Below are positions 7,609 through 15,147 of a stretch of 17,091 nt of DNA, piece by piece. Location: assembly GCA_938041595.1 (NCBI GenBank), contig CALITN010000070.1, positions 1-17,091 on the forward strand. The letters run 5' to 3'. Both the position numbers and the translations under genes were made by a program. Numbering within the stretch: the stretch's first letter is position 1; each line of letters opens with the position of its first letter. The notes under the pieces are model-generated. The model was not told where the DNA came from. It ran no database searches and worked only from the letters and a program-made list of their open reading frames with translations. This stretch comes from an uncultured Flavobacteriaceae bacterium. GTDB lineage: Bacteria > Bacteroidota > Bacteroidia > Flavobacteriales > Flavobacteriaceae.

Positions 7609-7650
7609 TCTTATTAATTTTTTTTGGTAAAACTTAAGTAACAGTAAATT

Positions 7651-7685
7651 CAAATATAGAAGAATTAATTTATCTATTTCACAAT
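7651..7685 (-). promoter_or_regulatory. Promoter of the GMC dehydrogenase operon
   Basis: On the minus strand TATATTTG (7651-7658) matches the Bacteroidota -7 consensus TAnnTTTG exactly. A -33-like ATTG/TTGT (7681-7685) lies 22-23 bases upstream. The predicted start of transcription leaves a leader of roughly 38 bases before the ATG at 7608, and that leader is A/T-rich with no Shine-Dalgarno sequence. A short dyad, TTTCA-CAA-TGAAA (7677-7689), covers the -33 part and could be an operator half-site pair. Confidence 0.6.
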
Positions 7686-7771
7686 GAAACCTGCAAACTT
7701 TTTCTAAATTGAAGCACGGATTCGCAAATGGATGAAAAGTCCATAATTCGTTTATAAATACAACATGACTT

Positions 7772-8725
7772 ATGAAAAAAAACAGTTTTTTAACAAACAT
7801 GAAGCTCCTAGGATTGAGCTTGTGTTCCTTCGCTTTAATCACACAATGTGCTCCTGAAAAAAAAGAACCCTTCTTTAAATTATCATTGGCCCAATGGTCT
7901 ATCAATAAAATGGTCAAGGCGGGCACGGTGTCTCAATATGACTTTGCACGTTTAGCTTCTGAGTGGGGCTTTGAAGGTGTTGAATATGTAAGTCAGTTGT
8001 ATTTTGATGTAGCCGAAGCGGAAGACAAAGAAGCCGCCTTACAAACCTTTGTTGAAAAAAGCAAAGCAGCATCTGAAAAATACGGTATTCAAAATGTATT
8101 GATAATGATTGACCATGAGGGGGATCTATCAGCTCCCGACTCGATCGTTCGCGCCAAAGCGGTTGCCGATCATATGGGTTGGGTCAAGGCAGCAGCAGCG
8201 TTGGGCTGTCATGCTGTTCGAGTCAACCTTGATGGTACTGAAGATCCTGAAGAATGGCTGGAAACCTCTGTGGCTGGACTTTCAGAATTGGCTCGCCAGG
8301 CAGCCGAATACAATATCAATGTTATTGTAGAAAACCACGGAGACCTTTCTTCCAATATTGATCTTTTAATGCAGGTCATTAACGCCGTTAATCTTCCCAA
8401 CTGTGGCACTCTCCCAGATTTTGGAAACTTCTGTATGAAAGGAGCTACGGCCATTCGGGATGCCAGCTGTGAAAAAGTCTATCCTATCTATCAAGGGGTG
8501 TCTAATATGCTCCCCAAAGCCTTTGCTGTAAGTGCCAAAGCTTATGAGTTTGATGCTCAAGGCGCAGAAATACATATTGACTACACCAAAATGTTGCAAT
8601 TGGTACACAAAGCAGGGTACGTAGGATTTGTTGGTGTAGAATACGAAGGAGACAAACTATCCGAAGCTGATGGGATCAAGGCTACCAAAGCCCTACTGGT
8701 CAAAGCAGCACAGGCAATAGAATAA
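7772..8725 (+). CDS. Exported TIM-barrel sugar phosphate isomerase/epimerase-like lipoprotein
   Basis: This 317-residue protein is related to xylose isomerase-like TIM barrels (AP_endonuc_2, PF01261). The first 25 residues form a signal peptide ending at ITQC, with the lipid Cys at 26. The Gln before Cys is atypical, and M10 is an alternative start. Candidate metal or active-site residues are E187 and H189 (VENHGD), D216 (LPDFGNF), K255 and E290 (VEYEGD). It should act in the periplasm, where sugar phosphates are scarce, so a true isomerase role is unlikely. Related TIM barrels act in keto-sugar pathways such as levoglucosan and C-glycoside breakdown, catalysing elimination or hydration of 3-keto sugars. 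It is the first gene of a plus-strand operon divergent from the GMC dehydrogenase and lies 27 bases before the MFS gene. Confidence 0.87.
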   Translation: MKKNSFLTNMKLLGLSLCSFALITQCAPEKKEPFFKLSLAQWSINKMVKAGTVSQYDFARLASEWGFEGVEYVSQLYFDVAEAEDKEAALQTFVEKSKAASEKYGIQNVLIMIDHEGDLSAPDSIVRAKAVADHMGWVKAAAALGCHAVRVNLDGTEDPEEWLETSVAGLSELARQAAEYNINVIVENHGDLSSNIDLLMQVINAVNLPNCGTLPDFGNFCMKGATAIRDASCEKVYPIYQGVSNMLPKAFAVSAKAYEFDAQGAEIHIDYTKMLQLVHKAGYVGFVGVEYEGDKLSEADGIKATKALLVKAAQAIE

Positions 8726-8752
8726 TCGAATTTGACACTAAAAAAAACCAAA

Positions 8753-9985
8753 ATGAATACGACAACACGACTACAACTCTCCCTGATGATGTTCTTAGAA
8801 TTTTTCATCTGGGGGGGCTGGTTTGTAACCCTTGGCACCTATTTGGGGAACACGCTTGGTGCAAACGGCGCTGAAACCGGAATGGCTTTTTCTACTCAAT
8901 CTTGGGGCGCGATTATTGCCCCTTTCTTCATTGGACTGATCGCCGACCGTTACTTCAATGCCGAGCGCATCCTTGGCATTCTTCACTTAATAGGTGCAGG
9001 ATTAATGTACCTGATGGCCAATGCGGAAGACTTCTCCGCCTTCTATCCTTATGTGTTTAGCTATATGTTAGCTTACATGCCAACTCTGGCTTTAGTGAAC
9101 TCTGTATCTTTTTTTCAAATGAAAGATCCTGCCAAAGAGTTTTCCAATATTCGTGTTTTTGGAACCATTGGTTGGATTACAGCGGGACTGGTTATCAGTT
9201 ATTTCTTTCATTGGGACAGCCCGACAAATATAGCTGCTGGAGCCTTGAAGAATACATTTCTAATGACCGCCGTCGCTTCGGCATGTTTGGGGCTTTTTAG
9301 TTTCACACTGCCCAAAACACCTCCGGCCAAGTCAAACTCCAAACAGGTCAGTATAGCCGACATATTAGGCTTGGAAGCCTTGAGCCTTCTTAAAGAGCGT
9401 AACTTTTTGATGTTCTTCATAACTTCTGTACTCATTTGTATTCCATTGGCTTTCTACTATCAACAGGCCAATCCCTTTTTGGTCGAATTGGGAATGCCTA
9501 ACCCCACTGGGAAAATGACCCTCGGGCAGATTAGTGAGGCCTTTTTCCTTTTGCTTCTGCCCCTATTTTTTAAGCGTTTTGGTTTCAAAAAAACCCTTTT
9601 GGTGGGAATGGCCGCCTGGGCGATTCGATATACCCTATTCGCCTATGGGAATGCTGGAGAATTGACTTATATGTTATTGATCGGGATAGCCCTTCATGGG
9701 ATTTGCTACGATTTTTTCTTTGTCTCCGGACAAATCTACACTGACTTTAAAGCGGGTGAAAAAGTCAAAAGTGCTGCACAAGGACTCATTACACTCGCCA
9801 CGTATGGCGTAGGAATGCTGATTGGGTTTTGGGTTGCAGGACAAATCTCAGATGCCTATACCACCGCCGATGGACACGATTGGTCACAAATTTGGCTGAT
9901 GCCTGCTGGCTTTGCTGTTGGTGTACTTATTCTTTTCTTGCTTATTTTTAAGGATGAAAAAGTCGAACTCAAAGAAGATGTATAA
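8753..9985 (+). CDS. MFS transporter, nucleoside permease (NupG/XapB)-like
   Basis: This is a 410-residue inner-membrane protein with about twelve hydrophobic segments. I start it at the ATG at 8753, preceded by an A-rich leader, rather than the in-frame TTG at 8732. The N-terminal LMMFLEFFIWGGWFVTLGTY and the loop FIGLIADRYFNAERIL are typical of the nucleoside:H+ symporter family (PF03825). The family name should not be taken as the substrate. In Bacteroidota, proteins of this family often sit in sugar-catabolism clusters, and here both neighbours handle sugars. Import of a keto-sugar or other sugar product is therefore more likely than nucleoside uptake. The spacing is 27 bases from the upstream TIM-barrel gene and 3 bases to the Gfo/Idh/MocA gene, which places it firmly in the operon. 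Confidence 0.88.
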   Translation: MNTTTRLQLSLMMFLEFFIWGGWFVTLGTYLGNTLGANGAETGMAFSTQSWGAIIAPFFIGLIADRYFNAERILGILHLIGAGLMYLMANAEDFSAFYPYVFSYMLAYMPTLALVNSVSFFQMKDPAKEFSNIRVFGTIGWITAGLVISYFFHWDSPTNIAAGALKNTFLMTAVASACLGLFSFTLPKTPPAKSNSKQVSIADILGLEALSLLKERNFLMFFITSVLICIPLAFYYQQANPFLVELGMPNPTGKMTLGQISEAFFLLLLPLFFKRFGFKKTLLVGMAAWAIRYTLFAYGNAGELTYMLLIGIALHGICYDFFFVSGQIYTDFKAGEKVKSAAQGLITLATYGVGMLIGFWVAGQISDAYTTADGHDWSQIWLMPAGFAVGVLILFLLIFKDEKVELKEDV

Positions 9986-9988
9986 CCA

Positions 9989-11122
9989 ATGAAAAACAAA
10001 ATAAAACTCGGAATCTTAGGAGGAGGCGGTGACTCCTTGATTGGAATCGTTCACCGTATTGCCGCCTCCATGCACGACCGCTATCAAATTGTAGGGGGGT
10101 GTTTCAATCCGAATCCCAAGGAAAATAGAGACTTCGCTGAAAGCTTAGGGCTTGATCTAAACAGGGTATATGACAGTATTGATGCCATGATGGAAGGAGA
10201 AAAGCAACTTCCTGAAGAAGATCGGATCGAAGTGGTCTCTGTACTTACACCCAATTTCCTACACTATCCTATGGCCAAGCAATTGCTAGAAAACAGCTTT
10301 CATGTGATCTGTGAAAAGCCCTTGACCACCACCTATTCGGAAGCGGAAGAATTGGTAGCCTTACAGAGCAAAATGCAAACAGTTTTTGCGGTTACATATA
10401 CCTATACTGGCTATCCGATGATCCGTCAGATGAAGCATTTGATTGAAAGTGGTGCCATTGGAAAGGTGCAAAAAGTAGACTTACAGTACTATCAAGGTTG
10501 GATTAATCCCATCATCCACGATGCAGAAGCCCGACAAAACACCTGGCGTTTGCAGCCCGATAAATCAGGGATCAGCTGTTGTGTCGGGGATATTGGCACC
10601 CATGCTTTTGACATGCTCGAATATGTCACCGGACACAAAGTGACAACGCTTTTGGCCGATTTAAATTATTTATATGAGGACAATCCTATGGACATTGATG
10701 GCACCATTTTAGTACGTTTGGACAATCAATCCAAAGGGGTTATTCGAGCCAGTCAAATTGCCACGGGTGAAGAAAATAATTTTACCGTCGCTATCTACGG
10801 CGAAAAAGGCGGTTTGAAATGGGAACAAGAAAATCCTAATTATTTGCATCACCTTACCGATCACCAGCCTTTCCAAACTTTCAAACGTGGGAACGCATAC
10901 AATTCAGCCATTGCTCAAGATGGTGCCAAAGTGCCCCCTGGACATCCCGAAGGCCTCTTCGATGCTATGGCTAATATCTACAAAGGTGTGGCTAAGGCCA
11001 TCCGTGGAGAAACTGCTTTTGAAGGGGAATACCCAAGCCTAGAAGAAGGCGCTAGAGGAATGAAGTTTATTGAACAAGTGGTGGCTTCTCACAAAGAAGG
11101 AAACCGGTGGACCCAATTGTAA
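9989..11122 (+). CDS. Gfo/Idh/MocA-family NAD(P)-dependent oxidoreductase
   Basis: This is a 377-residue cytoplasmic dehydrogenase with no signal peptide. The N-terminal Rossmann fold begins KLGILGGGGDSLIGIVHR. The family motif EKP lies at 109-111 (VICEKPLTTTYSEAE), with K110 the usual catalytic lysine. The C-terminal domain carries GDIGTHAFDM with D201 and H205, the DxxxH pair expected for sugar oxidation or reduction. The GGGG loop replaces the commoner GxGxxG but is seen in one branch of the family. Family members oxidise or reduce sugars and inositols at C1, C3 or ring positions and include the 3-dehydrogenases that start levoglucosan and C-glycoside breakdown. Here it may reduce an imported 3-keto-sugar back to the parent sugar, or act as a second oxidation step. 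Its start is only 3 bases after the MFS gene. Confidence 0.92.
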   Translation: MKNKIKLGILGGGGDSLIGIVHRIAASMHDRYQIVGGCFNPNPKENRDFAESLGLDLNRVYDSIDAMMEGEKQLPEEDRIEVVSVLTPNFLHYPMAKQLLENSFHVICEKPLTTTYSEAEELVALQSKMQTVFAVTYTYTGYPMIRQMKHLIESGAIGKVQKVDLQYYQGWINPIIHDAEARQNTWRLQPDKSGISCCVGDIGTHAFDMLEYVTGHKVTTLLADLNYLYEDNPMDIDGTILVRLDNQSKGVIRASQIATGEENNFTVAIYGEKGGLKWEQENPNYLHHLTDHQPFQTFKRGNAYNSAIAQDGAKVPPGHPEGLFDAMANIYKGVAKAIRGETAFEGEYPSLEEGARGMKFIEQVVASHKEGNRWTQL

Positions 11123-11244
11123 AATAAAATATGTGAAAGCCCACACCCTAGCCTTTGGCAAGCAGATGGGTCTTTGAAATTGTAAATCTATACCTGATAA
11201 AATGATTCCATCGTCAACACTAAATACTTACGTTTTTTAAACCT

Positions 11245-12297
11245 ATGAAAACTATAAAAGGACCGGCCGTATTTCTGGCTCAATTCATCGATCAAAAAGC
11301 CCCATTTAATTCGCTAGACGGGCTTTGCCAATGGGCCGCAGATTTAGGTTATAAAGGCATTCAAATCCCCACATGGGAATCCTTTTTAATTGATCTTGAC
11401 CAAGCCGCAGAAAGTCAAACCTATTGCGACGAGCTAAAAGGTAAAATCAATAGTTATGGCCTTGAAATTACCGAACTATCGACCCATTTACAAGGGCAGT
11501 TGGTTGCAGTGCATCCTGCTTACGATTTGATGTTTGACAACTTTGCTCCTGATGCCTATAAAAACAACCCAAAAGCCCGTACCGAATGGGCTGTAGAAAC
11601 GGTAAAAAAAGCAGCCGTGGCTTCTCGTCGTTTGGGTTTGAATGCCCATGCCACTTTTTCGGGAGCTTTGCTCTGGCATACATGGCATCCTTGGCCTCAA
11701 CGTCCACCGGGATTGGTGGAAATGGGTTTTGAAGAACTGGCCAAGCGATGGAAACCCATTTTAGATGTTTATGATGAAAACGGAGTTGATGTGTGTTATG
11801 AAATCCATCCCGGAGAGGACTTGCACGATGGAGTCACCTTTGAACGCTTCTTGGAAGCTACCAACAACCACAAACGGGTCAATATCCTATATGATCCGAG
11901 CCATTTTGTATTGCAGCAATTGGATTACCTCACCTATATAGATCACTACCACGAATACATCAAGGCATTTCATGTAAAAGACTCTGAGTTTAAACCCAAC
12001 GGTAAAAAAGGAGCCTTTGGAGGCTATGGCGATTGGAAAGACCGCGCAGGACGCTACCGCTCTCCAGGTGATGGACAAATCGATTTTAAAACTATTTTCA
12101 CCAAGCTAACCGAATATGGATGCGATGTTTGGGCCGTGATGGAATGGGAATGTTGCATCAAAAGTCCCGAGCAAGGCGCACGAGAAGGAGCCCCCTTTAT
12201 ACAATCCCACATCATCGAAGCAACCGAAAAAGTATTTGATGATTTTGCTGGTGGTAACACCGATCCCCAACTCTTAAAAAAGATTCTTAACCTCTAA
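11245..12297 (+). CDS. Cytoplasmic TIM-barrel sugar phosphate isomerase/epimerase-like enzyme
   Basis: This is a 350-residue TIM barrel of the xylose isomerase-like superfamily (PF01261). It has no signal peptide, unlike the homologous fold encoded at 7772-8725. Putative metal ligands and active-site residues are E186 (CYEIHPGED), D217 and H220 (YDPSHF), H243 (AFHVKD) and E300 (VMEWECC). The aromatic, His-rich insert HTWHPWPQRPP (145-155) probably shapes the substrate pocket. The family includes isomerases, epimerases and the lyase or hydratase subunits of keto-sugar pathways, and the reaction cannot be decided from sequence. A 122-base gap separates it from the Gfo/Idh/MocA gene, so it may have its own transcription start, although I found no good -7/-33 pair. 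The DUF1080 gene follows after 11 bases. Confidence 0.88.
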   Translation: MKTIKGPAVFLAQFIDQKAPFNSLDGLCQWAADLGYKGIQIPTWESFLIDLDQAAESQTYCDELKGKINSYGLEITELSTHLQGQLVAVHPAYDLMFDNFAPDAYKNNPKARTEWAVETVKKAAVASRRLGLNAHATFSGALLWHTWHPWPQRPPGLVEMGFEELAKRWKPILDVYDENGVDVCYEIHPGEDLHDGVTFERFLEATNNHKRVNILYDPSHFVLQQLDYLTYIDHYHEYIKAFHVKDSEFKPNGKKGAFGGYGDWKDRAGRYRSPGDGQIDFKTIFTKLTEYGCDVWAVMEWECCIKSPEQGAREGAPFIQSHIIEATEKVFDDFAGGNTDPQLLKKILNL

Positions 12298-12308
12298 AAT
12301 TTACGTTT

Positions 12309-13058
12309 ATGAAAACTATTATTTGGACCAGTATCGTATTACTCAACTTGAGTTTTTGCGGGAACCCCCCGAAAAAAGTTGAAAAAAAAGAAACCACACC
12401 GATGCAAGGCGAGTGGGAAGTACTTTTTGATGGAAGCTCCACTGACCATTGGCATCTGTTCAATGGAGAGGGAATGAGCAAAGATTGGCATATAGAAAAC
12501 GATGCCTTAGTGTTTCGTCCCGTCGAAGGACACCCCCAGCAAAATATTGTGACCCATAAAGAATACACCAACTTTGAATTATCCCTAGAATGGAAAATCA
12601 GTGAAAAGGGAAATAGTGGAATTTTTTATGGTGTTGTTGAATCCGATGCATACAATGAGCCCTATCTAACGGGACCTGAAATTCAAGTGCTAGACAATGA
12701 AGGGCATCCCGATGCACAGGCCAATCCAAAATACCATCAAGCCGGAGCTCTTTACGATATGGTGCAGCCCAGTGTTGATGTATGCAAACCTGCTGGAGAA
12801 TGGAATCACGTTCTCTTAATCGTAAATCATAAGACCAATACTGCCAGTGTGCAACTCAACGGTACTGAAATTGTGCGCTACGAACCCCATGGAGAAAACT
12901 GGGATGCAATGGTGATGGCTTCCAAATTTGGCAATAAAGAAGCATACAACTATTTGGAAGCACCTGACTTTGGAAAATTTCAAAAAGGGAAAATTGGATT
13001 GCAAGACCACGATGATGTTGTTTCCTATCGTAACATTAAAATCCGAGAAATCCAGTAA
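12309..13058 (+). CDS. DUF1080 / 3-keto-disaccharide hydrolase family lipoprotein
   Basis: This is a 249-residue exported protein. The signal peptide ends at LSFC with the lipid Cys at 17. A charged linker (about 20-34) is followed by one concanavalin-like beta-sandwich domain of PF06439. Family motifs are LFDG (39-42), GNSGIFYG (101-108), GPEIQVLDNEGH (122-133), GALYD (146-150) and the C-terminal GKIGLQDHDD region. Members of this family have been linked to cleavage of 3-keto-glycosides, so this is the strongest pointer to a C3-oxidation pathway in the cluster. The lipoprotein would sit in the periplasm or at the cell surface and cleave the product of the GMC dehydrogenase. The gene lies 11 bases after the TIM-barrel gene and only 9 bases before yicC. 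Substrate and exact reaction (hydrolysis or elimination) are not visible. Confidence 0.9.
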   Translation: MKTIIWTSIVLLNLSFCGNPPKKVEKKETTPMQGEWEVLFDGSSTDHWHLFNGEGMSKDWHIENDALVFRPVEGHPQQNIVTHKEYTNFELSLEWKISEKGNSGIFYGVVESDAYNEPYLTGPEIQVLDNEGHPDAQANPKYHQAGALYDMVQPSVDVCKPAGEWNHVLLIVNHKTNTASVQLNGTEIVRYEPHGENWDAMVMASKFGNKEAYNYLEAPDFGKFQKGKIGLQDHDDVVSYRNIKIREIQ

Positions 13059-13067
13059 CTTCGTGTC

Positions 13068-13922
13068 ATGATGCAATCCATGACGGGTTTTGGGAAAGCC
13101 GAAACCACCTTTGAAGACAAAAAAATCACGCTCGAAATTCGTTCGCTCAACAGTAAGAACCTAGACCTAAACACCCGTTTGCCTAGTTTCTACAAAGAAA
13201 TGGAGGCTGAATTTCGGAAAAAAATTATTGGAACACTCAACAGGGGCAAGGTAGATCTTGCCCTTTTTTATGAAGCTAATGCCTCTGAGAGTGCCTCCGA
13301 AATCAATATTCCCGTAGTACAAGCCTATATGGAGCAGCTCGCTTCTTTTGATCTTGAAGAAAGTGAGAAACTAAAAATTGCCATTCGCCTACCCGATACC
13401 CTAAAGGCGGAACGCGAGAGTATTAGTACTACTGAGAAAAAGGCAGTACTTAGCCTTGCGGATGAAGTTCTTCAGAAGATTACAAATTTCCGCCAACAAG
13501 AAGGGGAAAGTCTTCAGCAGGATATTTTAGAGCGCATCACTAAAATTGGTCAGTTTTTAGAAACGGTGAAAACAGTAGAATCCCAACGTATCAAAAAGGT
13601 GCGGGAACGATTGCAAAATAGCTTAGATGAATTGGAAGTCAAAGTAGATGAAAATCGATTTGAACAGGAACTTATTTACTATCTAGAAAAATTTGACATT
13701 ACAGAAGAAAAGGTACGGCTGGAAAACCACTTAAGTTATTTCAAAGAAATCGCCAATACAGGTCACGCCCAGGGTAAAAAACTTGGATTTGTGGCTCAAG
13801 AAATCGGTCGGGAAATCAATACGATTGGATCCAAAGCCAATGATGCGGCCTTGCAAAAAATTGTTGTGCAGATGAAAGACGAATTGGAAAAAATCAAGGA
13901 ACAATTACTCAATGTTCTCTAA
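13068..13922 (+). CDS. yicC: YicC/YloC family endoribonuclease or RNase adaptor
   Basis: This is a 284-residue protein beginning MMQSMTGFGKAE, the YicC N-terminal signature. Either of the two adjacent ATG codons (13068 or 13071) may be used. The N-terminal YicC domain (PF03755) covers roughly residues 2-155. The C-terminal DUF1732 region ends in the conserved GREINTIGSKANDAALQKIV segment and a charged helix. The protein is rich in predicted coiled coil, as in relatives. E. coli YicC and B. subtilis YloC are implicated in RNA turnover. The reading frame overlaps gmk by 11 bases, indicating translational coupling. The gene starts just 9 bases after the DUF1080 stop, and I found no clear promoter in between, so some transcription may run through from the sugar operon. 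Confidence 0.93.
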   Translation: MMQSMTGFGKAETTFEDKKITLEIRSLNSKNLDLNTRLPSFYKEMEAEFRKKIIGTLNRGKVDLALFYEANASESASEINIPVVQAYMEQLASFDLEESEKLKIAIRLPDTLKAERESISTTEKKAVLSLADEVLQKITNFRQQEGESLQQDILERITKIGQFLETVKTVESQRIKKVRERLQNSLDELEVKVDENRFEQELIYYLEKFDITEEKVRLENHLSYFKEIANTGHAQGKKLGFVAQEIGREINTIGSKANDAALQKIVVQMKDELEKIKEQLLNVL

Positions 13923-14487
13923 AAAAGGAAAACTGATTGTTTTTTCTGCCCCCTCTGGGAGTGGCAAAACTACCTTAGTACGGCATCTTCTGGCGCAAGA
14001 CATCCCCTTTGGATTCTCCGTATCTGCCACCTCACGCTTGCCTCGGGGAGCAGAACAAGATGGTGTGGACTATTATTTTTTATCTGAAGTTGAATTTCGT
14101 GAAAAGATCGCTCAAAATGCTTTTTTAGAATACGAAGAAGTCTATTCGGGTACTTTCTATGGCACCCTCCGATCCGAAGTAGAACGGTTGTGGGCTGCAG
14201 GCAAGCACGTTCTTTTCGATATCGATGTTGTTGGGGGACTCAATATAAAAAAGCAATTCCCCAAGGAATGTCTCGCCTTATTTGTACAACCTCCTTCCAT
14301 AGAAGAACTCGAAAAACGGCTCCGCGGTCGAGAAACTGACTCCGAAGAGATCATACAACAACGGCTAGCCAAAGCAACGGAAGAACTCGCCTATGCTTCG
14401 CAATTCGATCGCGTGATTGTCAACGATGATTTGGAAACCGCCCAGCAGGAAGTTCGGAAAGCCATTGAGCAGTTCCTCGAATCCTAG
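13912..14487 (+). CDS. gmk: Guanylate kinase
   Basis: This is a 191-residue cytoplasmic kinase that converts GMP and ATP to GDP and ADP, an essential step of guanine nucleotide supply. The P-loop APSGSGKTT is at 13-21. The GMP-binding segment SRLPRGAEQDGVDYYF follows, with the characteristic DGVDYYF. The DIDVVGGLNIKKQFP stretch corresponds to the conserved DIDVQGA region, and a lid segment with RLRGRETDSEEIIQQRL comes after it. The length is close to that of other bacterial Gmk proteins. The start overlaps the end of yicC by 11 bases, and nadD follows after 22 bases. The yicC-gmk-nadD order is common in Bacteroidota and supports the assignment. Confidence 0.97.
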   Translation: MFSKKGKLIVFSAPSGSGKTTLVRHLLAQDIPFGFSVSATSRLPRGAEQDGVDYYFLSEVEFREKIAQNAFLEYEEVYSGTFYGTLRSEVERLWAAGKHVLFDIDVVGGLNIKKQFPKECLALFVQPPSIEELEKRLRGRETDSEEIIQQRLAKATEELAYASQFDRVIVNDDLETAQQEVRKAIEQFLES

Positions 14488-14509
14488 GGGAATTGGCTAC
14501 CTTTACGCT

Positions 14510-15091
14510 ATGAAACAGGTGGGTCTTTTTTTTGGCAGCTTTAACCCCATTCACGTAGGGCATCTGATTCTGGCTAATCACTTTGCAGAACACACCACAC
14601 TGGAGGAAGTATGGCTGGTTGTAACCCCTCAAAACCCCTTTAAGGTCAAGCAAAGTATGCTGGACAACCACCAACGATTGGAACTGGTCTATCGTGCCTG
14701 CGAACCTTATCCCAAACTCAAACCTTCCGATATCGAATTTAATCTTCCCACTCCCAACTATACTATTGATACGCTGGTGCGATTGAAGGAAAAATACCCC
14801 TTATATCAATTTACACTCTTGGTCGGGCAAGACAACCTGCTCCATTTCCACAAATGGAAAAATCACGATATTATTCTAGAAGATTACGGCTTGCTCGTTT
14901 ATCCACGCCAAAGTGCTGCACCCATTCCAGAGGCCCTCAAAAATCATCCTAAGATAAATCCTGTAGCCGCTCCCGAAATCAATATTTCTTCTTCAAGTAT
15001 CCGCAATCAGATCCAAAATGGACAAAACGTTCGCCCACTGATGCCCCCCGAAAGTTGGCAGTATTTGGACGAGATGAATTTTTATAAATAG
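14510..15091 (+). CDS. nadD: Nicotinate-nucleotide adenylyltransferase
   Basis: This is a 193-residue enzyme that joins nicotinate mononucleotide with ATP to give deamido-NAD, a central step of NAD synthesis. I start it at the ATG at 14510, because the frame upstream overlaps gmk and is unlike the family. The protein begins with GLFFGSFNPIHVGHL, the nucleotidyltransferase signature with the HxGH motif at 15-18. LVGQDNLLHFHKWK (104-117) matches the substrate-binding region, and ISSSSIR (159-165) matches the C-terminal ATP-binding motif. The length is normal. It is the last gene of the yicC-gmk-nadD block, and 56 bases separate it from the S9 peptidase gene. Confidence 0.96.
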   Translation: MKQVGLFFGSFNPIHVGHLILANHFAEHTTLEEVWLVVTPQNPFKVKQSMLDNHQRLELVYRACEPYPKLKPSDIEFNLPTPNYTIDTLVRLKEKYPLYQFTLLVGQDNLLHFHKWKNHDIILEDYGLLVYPRQSAAPIPEALKNHPKINPVAAPEINISSSSIRNQIQNGQNVRPLMPPESWQYLDEMNFYK

Positions 15092-15147
15092 AAACTTCCT
15101 CTCCTATTTAGAAAAGGGTTCCTATATTTAGATTCAAAAAAAATCAT

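Noticed and set aside
7609..7926. Upstream extension of the GMC dehydrogenase reading frame by 106 residues
   Set aside because: The extension overlaps the divergent TIM-barrel gene and its leader, has no family resemblance, and would bury the consensus -7 box at 7651-7658. The ATG at 7608 begins exactly at the usual FAD-fold start.
11123..11244. Possible terminator or separate promoter between the Gfo/Idh/MocA gene and the second TIM-barrel gene
   Set aside because: Only a 4-bp CCC/GGG-type stem with a long loop is visible, with no T-run, and no TAnnTTTG at a useful distance. The gap is unexplained but nothing specific can be supported.
14417..14509. Longer nadD start inside gmk
   Set aside because: The added 31 residues are gmk read in another frame, and the NadD fold starts at MKQVGLFFG (14510).
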